Assembly: GCF_005768555.2 (NCBI RefSeq)
Contig: NZ_VCHX02000121.1
Span: 1-33,047 of the forward strand
DNA: 33,047 nucleotides
Origin: Streptomyces sporangiiformans
GTDB taxonomy: Bacteria; Actinomycetota; Actinomycetes; Streptomycetales; Streptomycetaceae
Direction of reading: 5' to 3'
This document shows, piece after piece, positions 19,349-29,003 of this stretch (position 1 is its first letter; every line of letters begins with the position of its first letter). A program made the translations under genes and the position numbers. The notes below the pieces were generated by a model, which was given only the letters and a program-made list of their open reading frames with translations, was not told where the DNA came from and did no database searches.

Positions 19349-19603
19349 TTACTTCCACTGCGTCGAAACGCCGAATCCCGCAGCGATGAAGCCGAAGCCG
19401 ACCACGATGTTCCAGTTGCCGAGGGAATCGATCGGCAGTGAGCCGTCCGTCACATAGAAAACGACGATCCAGGCGAGGCCGATGAGAAACATGGCCAGCA
19501 TGACCGGGGCGACCCAGGCGCGGCTGGTCAGCTTGATATTGGTCGCCTGCTTCGCCGGGGGCGGCGTGTAGTCGGCCTTCTTGCGGATACGTGACTTCGG
19601 CAC
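19349..19603 (-). CDS. crgA: Cell division inhibitor CrgA
   Basis: An 84-residue protein with a basic cytoplasmic N-terminus ([16 protein letters not shown]). It has two membrane segments, at about 29-51 and 61-80, joined by a short outside loop, and ends STQWK. CrgA is an actinobacterial septation regulator. In Streptomyces it inhibits FtsZ-ring formation in aerial hyphae and coordinates growth with reproductive division. The start is GTG at 19601-19603 with a GGAGAG site upstream. It faces the DnaA-box cluster at its 3' end and diverges from the DUF881/sortase operon across a 141-base promoter region. Confidence 0.96.
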   Translation of the reverse strand: MPKSRIRKKADYTPPPAKQATNIKLTSRAWVAPVMLAMFLIGLAWIVVFYVTDGSLPIDSLGNWNIVVGFGFIAAGFGVSTQWK

Positions 19604-19744
19604 GAGGGTCTCTCCTGTCGATGCGCTGCGTGGCCGCGCAGGGAACGTGGGCTGGCTCCGAGCCAGCGTACAAGGGGACTCTTAGTGCTCCCCGGGCGTC
19701 CGTTAGCGTAGTGCTTCCGCGGTGCCGAAGGAGATAAGGGTACG

Positions 19745-20524
19745 TTGAGCAATTCTGCCGACTCGCCCCAGGCGGGTTCCAGCCCTGGTCGTATCCGGCG
19801 TTTCCGGCCGGTTCGGGTGCTGACTGCTGCCGTGTTCGCCCTCGCCGGTTTGATCTTCTTCACCAGCTTCAACACGGCCAAAGGCACCAATATCCGTACG
19901 GACAGCTCGCTGCTGAAGCTCTCCGATCTCATTCAGGAGCGCAGTCACAAGAACGGTCGGCTCGACGAGAGCAACGGGACGCTGCGCGAGGACGTCGAGG
20001 CCCTGGCCGAGCGCGACGACGGCCGGACGGAGGCGGAGGACAAGAAGCTGGCCGCCCTGGAGGAGAACGCGGGCACCCAGAAGGTCAAGGGCAAGGGCCT
20101 CACGGTCACGCTCAACGACGCGCCTCCGAACGCCACCGCCAAGCTCCCCGGCTATCCCGAGCCGCAGCCCGACTACCTGGTCATCCACCAGCAGGACCTG
20201 CAGGCCGTGGTCAACGCCCTGTGGCAGGGCGGCGCCAAGGGCATCAAGGTCATGGACCAGCGGCTGATCTCCACCAGCGCCGTACGCTGCGTCGGCAACA
20301 CCCTGATCCTCCAGGGCCGCGTCTACTCGCCCCCGTACAAGATCACCGCGGTCGGTGACCCGGAGAAGCTGCAGAAGGCCCTCACCGCGTCCTCGGCGAT
20401 CCAGAACTACATGGTGTACGTCAACGTCTACGGGCTTGGCTGGAAAGTCGAGGAGAAGGAGGCGGTGACTCTTCCCGGCTACTCGGGCACAGTGGATCTC
20501 CACTACGCGAAGCCTGTGGAGTGA
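19745..20524 (+). CDS. DUF881 family membrane protein
   Basis: A 259-residue protein with a basic cytoplasmic N-terminus, one membrane segment at about 26-43 (VLTAAVFALAGLIFFTSF) and an extracytoplasmic DUF881 domain. Residues 55-95 look like a coiled coil (SDLIQERSHKNGRLDESN and on). The following core includes QQDLQAVVNALWQGGAKGIKV and the conserved SAVRCVGNTLILQGRVYSPPY. DUF881 proteins are widespread beside crgA and in cell-division regions of actinobacteria; their function is not established. Translation appears to start at TTG 19745, with AAGGAG at 19728-19733 slightly far upstream. Coupled in direction with the sortase gene 18 bases after its stop. Confidence 0.88.
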   Translation: MSNSADSPQAGSSPGRIRRFRPVRVLTAAVFALAGLIFFTSFNTAKGTNIRTDSSLLKLSDLIQERSHKNGRLDESNGTLREDVEALAERDDGRTEAEDKKLAALEENAGTQKVKGKGLTVTLNDAPPNATAKLPGYPEPQPDYLVIHQQDLQAVVNALWQGGAKGIKVMDQRLISTSAVRCVGNTLILQGRVYSPPYKITAVGDPEKLQKALTASSAIQNYMVYVNVYGLGWKVEEKEAVTLPGYSGTVDLHYAKPVE

Positions 20525-20542
20525 GCCCGTCGGGAGCTGCCG

Positions 20543-21238
20543 GTGCGAGTGATCATCAGGACGTTCAGCGAACTGTGCATCACTGTGGGCGGCGTCATCG
20601 TGCTCTTCGTCGTCTACGTGTTGTTCTGGACGGGGTTGAAGGCCGACAGTGCGATGGACGACCAGATCGACCGTCTCCAGGACCAGTGGTCGAAGGGGGC
20701 GGTCGCGGCCGAGTCCGAGGAATCCCAGGCGCCCAGCGCCGAGAACCCCGAGCCGCCGGCTTCGTACGCGGACGGCAAGCCCTTCGCCGTCATGTACATT
20801 CCGCGGCTTGGTTTCACGTGGAACAAGCCCGTACTCGAGGGCACGAAGACCGACACCCTGAAGAAGGGCCTCGGTCACTACGCGAGCACCGCGCAGCTGG
20901 GCCAGGAGGGCAACTTCGCGGTCGCGGGCCATCGCCGTACATACGGGGACCCGTTCAAGGACTTCCCCGAGCTCCGACCCGGCGACGCGGTGGTGCTGAC
21001 CGACGGCAGGACATGGTTCACGTACCGCATCGACACCGAGCCCTACAAGACGCTGCCCAACGACATCGCGGTCATCGACCCCGTACCGAGGAAGTCCGGG
21101 TACACGCGCGCGGGCCGCTATCTGACGCTGACGACTTGTGAACCGGAATGGGGCCATAGCCACCGGCTGATCGTCTGGGCGCACCTTGATGCCACACAGC
21201 CCGTGGAGGCCGGGAAACCAGAGGCCCTACGCCGTTAG
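20543..21238 (+). CDS. Class E sortase (first of three)
   Basis: A 231-residue sortase with an N-terminal membrane anchor (about 11-31) and an extracellular transpeptidase domain. The catalytic residues are His130 in VAGHRR, Cys199 in LTLTTCEPEW and Arg208 in HSHRLIVWAHL, the class E arrangement. Sortases join sorting-signal proteins to the cell wall; class E enzymes prefer LAxTG motifs. A linker rich in Glu, Pro and Ser (about 55-78) separates anchor and domain. GTG start at 20543. A near-perfect parS site is embedded in the coding sequence at 20811-20824 (codons for GFTWN). Confidence 0.9.
   Translation: MRVIIRTFSELCITVGGVIVLFVVYVLFWTGLKADSAMDDQIDRLQDQWSKGAVAAESEESQAPSAENPEPPASYADGKPFAVMYIPRLGFTWNKPVLEGTKTDTLKKGLGHYASTAQLGQEGNFAVAGHRRTYGDPFKDFPELRPGDAVVLTDGRTWFTYRIDTEPYKTLPNDIAVIDPVPRKSGYTRAGRYLTLTTCEPEWGHSHRLIVWAHLDATQPVEAGKPEALRR
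20811..20824. other. parS: parS-like site inside the first sortase gene
   Basis: GTTTCACGTGGAAC matches the parS palindrome at 13 of 14 positions, with the change in the right half. It lies within codons for Gly-Phe-Thr-Trp-Asn, so both protein and site would constrain these bases. Together with the site at 16213 it gives two ParB-binding candidates 4.6 kb apart. Confidence 0.78.
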
Positions 21239-21270
21239 TCTGGTGTGGTACGGCGACGGAAGGGACGGCA

Positions 21271-21432
21271 ATGTACGGCTGGATCTGGCGGCATCTGCCG
21301 GGAAACGCGTGGGTGCGGGCCCTGATTTCGTTCGTGCTCGTGCTCGCGGTGGTCTACGTGCTGTTCCAGTACGTCTTCCCGTGGGCCGAACCGCTGCTGC
21401 CCTTCAACGATGTGACGGTGGACAACCAGTGA
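21271..21432 (+). CDS. Small membrane protein of 53 residues
   Basis: Starts MYGWIWRHLPGNAWVRALIS and has one strong membrane segment at about 17-37 (ALISFVLVLAVVYVLFQYVF), then a short tail ending DVTVDNQ. It has not been called by length-limited gene finding. Support comes from GAAGGGA before the ATG, from typical Streptomyces codon use, and from the GTGA overlap by which its stop codon overlaps the pabA start by 4 bases. The N-in, C-out topology is likely. It sits between a sortase and pabA in a tightly packed operon, so it is probably expressed with them. Function unknown. Confidence 0.75.
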   Translation: MYGWIWRHLPGNAWVRALISFVLVLAVVYVLFQYVFPWAEPLLPFNDVTVDNQ

Positions 21433-22067
21433 ACGCACGGATTCTCGTCGTCGACAACTACGACAGCTTCGTCTTCAACCTGGTCCAGTATCTGTACCAG
21501 CTGGGCGCCGAGTGTGAGGTGCTGCGCAACGACGAGGTGTCGACGGCGCACGCCCAGGACGGCTTCGACGGGGTGCTGCTCTCGCCGGGCCCCGGTACTC
21601 CCGAGCAGGCCGGCGTCTGCATCGACATGGTCCGCCACTGCGCGGCCACCGGCGTCCCCGTCTTCGGGGTCTGCCTGGGTATGCAGTCGATGCAGGTGGC
21701 GTACGGCGGTGTGGTGGATCGCGCCCCCGAGCTGCTGCACGGCAAGACCTCGCTCGTCGACCACGAGGGCCGGGGCGTCTTCGCGGGCCTGCCGTCGCCC
21801 TTCACGGCGACGCGTTACCACTCGCTGGCCGCCGAGCCCGCCACGGTTCCCGACGAGCTGGAGGTCACGGCTCGTACGCGCGACGGGATCATCATGGGGC
21901 TGCGGCACCGTGAACTGCCCGTCGAGGGCGTGCAGTTCCACCCCGAGTCCGTGCTGACCGAGCACGGCCACCGCATGCTCGCCAACTGGCTGGTCGAATG
22001 CGGCGACCCGGAGGCCGTGGCGAGGTCGGCGGGGCTCGCCCCGGTGGTGGGCAGGGCCACGGCGTGA
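21429..22067 (+). CDS. pabA: Glutamine amidotransferase, aminodeoxychorismate/anthranilate synthase component II
   Basis: A 212-residue class I glutamine amidotransferase that supplies ammonia to a chorismate-using partner for folate (PabB) or tryptophan (TrpE) synthesis. The start is MNARILVVDNYDSFVFNLVQYL. Visible are the LLSPGPGTP motif at 51-58, the nucleophile Cys82 in FGVCLGMQ, and the triad residues His171 and Glu173 in VQFHPES. The longer frame starting at 21186 is rejected because GTG at 21429 gives the exact family N-terminus. The gene is embedded among sortases, an arrangement known in Streptomyces. Its stop codon overlaps the next start by 4 bases. Whether it serves folate, tryptophan or both is not decided by sequence. 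Confidence 0.93.
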   Translation: MNARILVVDNYDSFVFNLVQYLYQLGAECEVLRNDEVSTAHAQDGFDGVLLSPGPGTPEQAGVCIDMVRHCAATGVPVFGVCLGMQSMQVAYGGVVDRAPELLHGKTSLVDHEGRGVFAGLPSPFTATRYHSLAAEPATVPDELEVTARTRDGIIMGLRHRELPVEGVQFHPESVLTEHGHRMLANWLVECGDPEAVARSAGLAPVVGRATA

Positions 22068-23353
22068 CCGCCCTGCGCCCCGAGCGCGACAGTGCCGCCC
22101 CGTACGGTGAGGACACCGCGTACGGGGACGCTGCCGCGTACGGAGGCGCTGCGGCGCCGGAGCAGGAGTGGTACGACCCTCAGGGGTACGCGCGGGACTG
22201 GTACGGGGAGCAGACGGCTTCGCCGGAGCCTTCGCCGTACCAGGAGTACGCGCAGTACGCGGAGCCTCAGCTCTCCCCCTCGTACAGGGGCACTCTGTAC
22301 GAAGAGCATCAGTACGCTGAGCATCAGCAGGCAGAGCCTACGTACGACGAGGCTTCGTACGCTGAGCATCAGCACGCAGAGCGTACGTACAACGAGCCTC
22401 AGCGCGGAGAGGCTTGGCACGAAGAGCCGCACTCCCCGTCGTACGAACCTCCCCCGATCGACGAAGAAACGGTCGCGCTGCGCGTTCCCGACAGCCAGTC
22501 CATACCTGCGGCGCCCACGAGACCGGCCACCGGCGGCCGTGCGGCCCGGCGCAAGTCCGCCAAGCGCCATGGGCGCCATGGCGCGTCCGGCGGGTCCGGT
22601 GGGGCGCAGGAGCGGTCGGCGGAGCCCGGCGCGGCGCCCCTCTCACGCATGGAGGCGCGGCGGGCGGCCCGGGCGCAGAAGCCGGGGGCGGCCGTGCTGG
22701 CCAGCCGGGCGATCGGCGAGGTGTTCATCACCACCGGTGTACTGATGCTGCTGTTCGTGACGTACCAGCTGTGGTGGACGAACATCCGGGCGCATGCGCA
22801 GGCGGGCAGCGAGGCGAACAGCCTGCAGAACGACTGGGCGAGCGGTAAGCGGAATCCGGGTGCGTTCGAGCCGGGGCAGGGCTTCGCGCTCCTGCACATT
22901 CCGAAGCTGGACGTGGTGGTACCGATCGCCGAGGGCATCGACAAGAAGCGGGTGCTCGACCGCGGGATGGTCGGCCACTATGCCGAGAAAACCCTGGCGA
23001 CGGCGATGCCGGACGCGAAGACGGGCAACTTCGGGCTGGCTGGGCACCGCAACACCCATGGCGAGCCCTTCCGGTACATCAACCGGCTCAAGCCGGGGGA
23101 CCCGATCGTCGTCGAGACGCAGGACAAGTACTTCGTCTACAAGATGGCGTCGATCCTGCCGGTGACGTCGCCGGCCAACACGGCTGTCCTGGACGCGATT
23201 CCCAAGGGGTCGGGCTTCACCACGGCGGGCCGCTACATCACCCTCACCACCTGCACTCCCGAGTTCACCAGCAAGTACCGGATGATCGTCTGGGGCAAAA
23301 TGGTCGAGGAACGGCAGCGGAGCAAGGGGAAGCCCGATGCCCTCGTCGAGTAA
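22064..23353 (+). CDS. Class E sortase with long tyrosine-rich cytoplasmic N-terminus
   Basis: A 429-residue protein. Residues 1-210 are low-complexity: Tyr, Glu, His and Gln rich up to 120, then Ala/Arg/Gly rich and basic. A membrane segment lies at about 218-238, followed by a class E sortase domain. The catalytic residues are His328 in LAGHRNTHG, Cys397 in TLTTCTPEF and Arg406 in KYRMIVWG. GTG at 22064 overlaps the pabA stop by 4 bases. The pair of sortases here matches by position the S. coelicolor srtE1-srtE2 pair, which is needed for normal aerial growth and chaplin anchoring. That is from memory of the locus, so no symbol is assigned. The N-terminal extension contains a 15-residue tandem repeat and is unusually long. 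Confidence 0.9.
   Translation: MTALRPERDSAAPYGEDTAYGDAAAYGGAAAPEQEWYDPQGYARDWYGEQTASPEPSPYQEYAQYAEPQLSPSYRGTLYEEHQYAEHQQAEPTYDEASYAEHQHAERTYNEPQRGEAWHEEPHSPSYEPPPIDEETVALRVPDSQSIPAAPTRPATGGRAARRKSAKRHGRHGASGGSGGAQERSAEPGAAPLSRMEARRAARAQKPGAAVLASRAIGEVFITTGVLMLLFVTYQLWWTNIRAHAQAGSEANSLQNDWASGKRNPGAFEPGQGFALLHIPKLDVVVPIAEGIDKKRVLDRGMVGHYAEKTLATAMPDAKTGNFGLAGHRNTHGEPFRYINRLKPGDPIVVETQDKYFVYKMASILPVTSPANTAVLDAIPKGSGFTTAGRYITLTTCTPEFTSKYRMIVWGKMVEERQRSKGKPDALVE
22313..22402 (+). repeat. 45-bp tandem repeat inside the second sortase gene
   Basis: Two consecutive 45-base units encode residues 84-98 and 99-113, reading YAEHQQAEPTYDEAS and YAEHQHAERTYNEPQ. The first 16-17 bases of each unit are identical. 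The repeat lies in the cytoplasmic tyrosine-rich extension and probably arose by duplication. Confidence 0.85.
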
Positions 23354-23366
23354 GGACACATGAACA

Positions 23367-24107
23367 GTGGCAGCGACGACCGACCACGAAGAGCAGACCG
23401 ATGCACCGGCGTCTTCGCGCGCGCCGCGCCGCCGCCGCATCGGCCGGATCGCGATGGCCGTCAGCTTCTTCGGTGAACTCCTCATCACGGCGGGCCTGAT
23501 CCTCGGTCTGTTCGTCGCCTACTCGCTGTGGTGGACGAACGTCGTCGCGGACCGCGAGGCGAACAAGCAGGGCGACGAGGTGCGCGACAACTGGGCGCAG
23601 GGCCGGGGCCCCGTCGGTCTGGACACCAAGGGCGGCATCGGCTTCCTGCATGTACCGGCGATGAAGAGCGGCGAGGTGCTGGTCAAGAAGGGCACCTCCA
23701 CGAAGCTTCTCAACGACGGCGTCGCCGGCTACTACACCGACCCCGTCAAGTCAGCGCTCCCGCAGGACAAGAAGGGCAACTTCTCGCTGGCCGCGCACCG
23801 CGACGGTCACGGGGCGAAGTTCCACAACATCGACAAGCTGAAGAAGGGCGACCCGATCGTCTTCGAGACCAAGGACGACTGGTACGTCTACAAGGTCTAC
23901 GCCGTCCTTCCCGAGACCTCGAAGTTCAACGTCAAGGTCCTCGCCCCCATCCCCAAGGAGTCGGGCAAGAAGAAGGCGGGCCGCTACATCACCCTGACGA
24001 CCTGCACGCCCGTCTACACGTCCCGCTACCGGTATGTGGTGTGGGGCGAGCTGGAGCGCGTCGAGAAGGTGGACGACGACCGCACACCGCCGAAGGAACT
24101 GCGTTGA
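23367..24107 (+). CDS. Class E sortase (third)
   Basis: A 246-residue sortase with a basic N-terminus, a membrane segment at about 33-55 and the transpeptidase domain. The catalytic residues are His144 in LAAHRDGHG (the more usual AGHR here reads AAHR), Cys213 in TLTTCTPVY and Arg222 in RYRYVVWGEL. GTG start at 23367, 13 bases after the previous stop, with AAGGA upstream. It is the last gene of the operon; a strong terminator follows at 24151. By position it corresponds to the second of the adjacent srtE genes of S. coelicolor. It differs from its neighbour mainly by lacking the long N-terminal extension. Confidence 0.92.
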   Translation: MAATTDHEEQTDAPASSRAPRRRRIGRIAMAVSFFGELLITAGLILGLFVAYSLWWTNVVADREANKQGDEVRDNWAQGRGPVGLDTKGGIGFLHVPAMKSGEVLVKKGTSTKLLNDGVAGYYTDPVKSALPQDKKGNFSLAAHRDGHGAKFHNIDKLKKGDPIVFETKDDWYVYKVYAVLPETSKFNVKVLAPIPKESGKKKAGRYITLTTCTPVYTSRYRYVVWGELERVEKVDDDRTPPKELR

Positions 24108-24150
24108 TGTGACTGGGGTCCTGCGAGGACCTCAGTCAACTAGCATGGCG

Positions 24151-24194
24151 GAGGCCCGAAGCCGCAACTATCTCTTGCGGCTTCGGGCCTCTTT
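24151..24194 (+). terminator. Terminator of the sortase operon
   Basis: Perfect 17-base arms (24151-24167 and 24175-24191) with a 7-base loop end in TTT. A second, imperfect hairpin just upstream pairs 24111-24122 with 24126-24137. Together they separate the rightward sortase operon from the leftward nuclease gene that ends at 24213. Confidence 0.92.
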
Positions 24195-24212
24195 GCTTGA
24201 GACGACAGTGGA

Positions 24213-25133
24213 TCAGCTCAAGGCGGGCAGTTCTGTTCCTCCGCTCCATGCCTCGAGCAGCCTGCGGTCCACCGGTGTGACGCCGCCGTCCGCCGCGACC
24301 CTGATCGCGTCGCGTGTGAACGGGCAGGTGGCCACGTAGAGCGCCACATCCGCGTTGTACAAGACCTTCGCCGACCCGATGAACTTCTGGACCTCGGGGC
24401 TGGTCACAGAGACGTAGGGCGCGAATCTCTTGCACTGCACGGCGACGTGTCGTCCGTCGGGGGTCCGTCCGGTGATGTCCACGCCCCGGTCTCCATAGCC
24501 GCCTCGTACAACGACGGCGGTGCAGCCGTCACGGCGCAGCAGTTGGGCGACATGCTCCTCGAACTCGCGTCCGTTCATGGCGTCGAGGGATGCCATCACA
24601 CCGGCGAGCGGTCGGTCTTCCCGTGGACCTTCCAGTCGCTGCAAGCGGTCGTTGTGCTGGCGGAGTCGCCGCTCGATGCGCTGGACGCCGGTGCGCAGGG
24701 CGATCAGTTCCTGGCGGTGCTCGCTCGATGTCTGGATAAGGGCGTTGAACATCGGGACGACGGTCTTGCCGAGGACGTGGGTGATGCGTTGGTCGATGCG
24801 GTCGTCGAGGGAGCTTACGTCCTTGTGGACGGAGTTATCCACAGGCTGGGTGCGCGCCAGGTACTCCATGTCGAGGAGGTACGTACGCACGTCACTCAGT
24901 TCTGCGCCTGCCAGGACTCGGTATCCGCTCGCCTCCAGCTCTGCGCGGTGGTCGTGCACGAGGGCACGGATGGCATCCACGGTGACGCTGAAGTACGCCG
25001 CGACCATCGCCGTCGTCACATGCATGCCGTCCGGCAGCAGCGACAGCGCCTTGACTCTGTCGAGCACGTCCGTGCGCTCCAGCGCGCTGTCGCGCAAGGT
25101 CTTCGATTCCAGCAGAGCCGTTTCGTTGATCAC
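24213..25133 (-). CDS. Mrr-like restriction endonuclease-fold protein with N-terminal DNA-binding-like domain
   Basis: A 306-residue protein in three parts. Residues 20-80 (LLPDGMHVTTAMVAAYFSVTVDAIRALVHDHRAEL) look like a winged-helix or phage-antirepressor-type recognition domain. Residues 105-170 are helical and coiled-coil-like, rich in Arg, Gln and Leu. Residues 183-290 form a PD-(D/E)XK nuclease domain of the Mrr type. The likely catalytic residues are Glu192 (GREFEEHV), Asp219 (RGVDITGR), and Gln233 and Lys235 in the QCK motif. Such domains cut DNA, often modified or foreign DNA. The start is GTG at 25131-25133. From memory of S. coelicolor, the flanking sortase and pknB genes are adjacent there, so this gene is likely an insertion. 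Function in defence is inferred. Confidence 0.78.
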   Translation of the reverse strand: MINETALLESKTLRDSALERTDVLDRVKALSLLPDGMHVTTAMVAAYFSVTVDAIRALVHDHRAELEASGYRVLAGAELSDVRTYLLDMEYLARTQPVDNSVHKDVSSLDDRIDQRITHVLGKTVVPMFNALIQTSSEHRQELIALRTGVQRIERRLRQHNDRLQRLEGPREDRPLAGVMASLDAMNGREFEEHVAQLLRRDGCTAVVVRGGYGDRGVDITGRTPDGRHVAVQCKRFAPYVSVTSPEVQKFIGSAKVLYNADVALYVATCPFTRDAIRVAADGGVTPVDRRLLEAWSGGTELPALS

Positions 25134-25256
25134 GCCCTGTCCCCTTCTGCTCGTCTACTCGCGTAGCGGCCTCTCGGGGTTGGGCACGAGTTGAGTTCCC
25201 ACCCCATCCCTTCAACGAGTCAGCGCATATGAAGATGTGGTGGTCGGACACGACAG

Positions 25257-25288
25257 AGCCCCGGCGCCTCCTGTGGAGGGCCGGGGCT
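25257..25288 (-). terminator. Terminator downstream of pknB
   Basis: AGCCCCGGC (25257-25265) and GCCGGGGCT (25280-25288) form perfect 9-base arms with a 14-base loop that contains its own short CCTCC/GGAGG pairing. It lies 37 bases beyond the pknB stop codon on the minus strand. The T-tract is weak. Confidence 0.65.
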
Positions 25289-25325
25289 TCGTCGTGCCGT
25301 CCGTCGTGCCTGGACGGAGCGGGTG

Positions 25326-27359
<2,034 letters not shown>

Positions 27360-27477
27360 AGCTACCTACCAGCCCTCTCCGTCGGTTCCGACCGCACCCA
27401 GTTGTGTGGTCCGGCGGGTGCTGTCCGGGCATACGGTACCCGGCTCGCCTTGACTGACCTGGTCACAACCGTCACCC

Positions 27478-27512
27478 GATACAGGACCGGTATCGCAACG
27501 TGCACTGTTGCG
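27478..27512. promoter_or_regulatory. Two inverted repeats in the pbpA-pknB gap
   Basis: CGATAC/GTATCG (27478-27483 and 27490-27495) and CGCAAC/GTTGCG (27494-27499 and 27507-27512) overlap in the 171-base gap between the pbpA stop and the pknB start. They could be operator sites or a weak attenuator. I cannot identify a -10/-35 pair with confidence. Confidence 0.35.
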
Positions 27513-27530
27513 AAGGGAACGTGACACGGG

Positions 27531-29003
27531 TCACTTCTTGCTGTCGATGACTGCCTTCATCACGTCCTTTGCGATGGGGGCGGCGAGACCGCCGCCGGAG
27601 ATGTCGTCGCGGTTGGCGCTGCCGTCCTCGACCACGACGGCCACGGCGACAGGCGAGCTGCCGTCGTCCAGCTTCGCGTACGAGAGGAACCAGGCGTACG
27701 GCTTCTCGCTGTTGTCGACGCCGTGCTGGGCGGTACCGGTCTTGCCGCCGACGGTGACGCCGGGGATCTGTGCCTGCGTACCGGTGCCCTCCTTGACGAC
27801 CGTCTCCATCATCGACTGGAGCTTCTGCGCGTTCTCCTTGGAGAGCGGCTCGCCCATCTTCTTGGAGTCGTGCTTCTCGATGGTGTCCAGGTTGGGGGTC
27901 GTCAGCTGGTCGACCATGTACGGCTCCATGAGGGTGCCGTCATTGGCGATGGCCGAGGCCACCATGGCCATCTGCAGCGGGGTCGCGGCGGTCTCGAACT
28001 GGCCGATGGAGCTGAGCGCGGTCTGCGGCTTGTCCATCTTCGTCGGGAAGATGGAGGCGTTGGAGCGGACCGGTACGAACTGCTGGGAGTTGAAGCCGAA
28101 CTTCTCGGCGGTCTCCAGCATCTTGTCCTTGCCGAGGTCGGAACCGACCTTGCCGAAGACGGTGTTGCAGGAGTACCTCAGGGCATTGCGCAGCGTGGCG
28201 TTCTCACAGGGGATGTTGCCCTCGTTCGGCAGCTTGGTCCTGGTGTCCGGCATGGTCCACGGATCCGGCGAGTCGGTCTTCGCGTCGGGGTCCGTGTACA
28301 GGTCGTGCTCCAGTGCCGCGGCCGCGGTGACCACCTTGAAGGTGGAGCCGGGCGGGTAGGTCTCGCGCAGCGCCCGGTTGAGCATCGGGTCGTCGGGGTT
28401 GTTCTTCTTCTGGAGCTTCGTCCAGGCCTTGGTGTCGGTGTCCGTGGAGTTCCCCGCGAACGTCGACGGGTCGTACGACGGCGTGGAGGCGAGCGCCAGG
28501 ATCGCGCCGGTGGACGGGTCGATGGCGGCGACGGCACCCTTCTTGTCGCCCAGGCCCTCGAAGGCTGCTTTCTGCGCGGCGGCGCTGAGGGTGGTGACGA
28601 CGTTGCCGCCTCCCGGCTTCTTGCCGGTGATCATGTCGAGGGTGCGGCGGAAGAACAGCCGGTCGTCGTTGCCGGTGAGGATGCCGTCCTCGATGGACTC
28701 GAGCTGCGTGGCACCGAAGGCCTGCGAGGCGTAGCCCGTGACGGGCGCCCACATCGGGCCGTCCTTGTAGGTGCGCTTGTACTCGTAGTCGCTGCCCGAG
28801 GTCTTCTTGGACCCGGTGATCTCCTTGCCGTCGACGATGATGTCGCCGCGCGGCTGGGCGTAGCGCTCGATGGAGACACGTCGGTTGTTCTTGTCGTCCT
28901 GCAGGTCGGTGGCCATGACGTACTGGAGCCAGTTGTCGCGGATCAGCAGGGCCATGACCAGAAGTCCGCAGAAGATCGCGATCCGGCGCAGGGGTTTGTT
29001 CAC
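27531..29003 (-). CDS. pbpA: Penicillin-binding protein PbpA (class B transpeptidase)
   Basis: A 490-residue class B penicillin-binding protein that crosslinks peptidoglycan outside the membrane. One membrane segment lies at about 8-28. The transpeptidase domain carries the nucleophile motif STFK (Ser220, Lys223), the SCN motif at 278-280 and KTGT at 421-424. The N-terminal region contains the QPRGDI motif that packs against the SEDS partner. The start is GTG at 29001-29003 and overlaps the rodA stop by 4 bases, so the glycosyltransferase and transpeptidase of one synthase pair are translationally coupled. It lies ahead of pknB. Confidence 0.96.
   Translation of the reverse strand: MNKPLRRIAIFCGLLVMALLIRDNWLQYVMATDLQDDKNNRRVSIERYAQPRGDIIVDGKEITGSKKTSGSDYEYKRTYKDGPMWAPVTGYASQAFGATQLESIEDGILTGNDDRLFFRRTLDMITGKKPGGGNVVTTLSAAAQKAAFEGLGDKKGAVAAIDPSTGAILALASTPSYDPSTFAGNSTDTDTKAWTKLQKKNNPDDPMLNRALRETYPPGSTFKVVTAAAALEHDLYTDPDAKTDSPDPWTMPDTRTKLPNEGNIPCENATLRNALRYSCNTVFGKVGSDLGKDKMLETAEKFGFNSQQFVPVRSNASIFPTKMDKPQTALSSIGQFETAATPLQMAMVASAIANDGTLMEPYMVDQLTTPNLDTIEKHDSKKMGEPLSKENAQKLQSMMETVVKEGTGTQAQIPGVTVGGKTGTAQHGVDNSEKPYAWFLSYAKLDDGSSPVAVAVVVEDGSANRDDISGGGLAAPIAKDVMKAVIDSKK

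Noticed and set aside
24213..25133. Full restriction-modification system
   Set aside because: Only a nuclease-like gene is present. No methyltransferase or specificity subunit lies in the neighbourhood.
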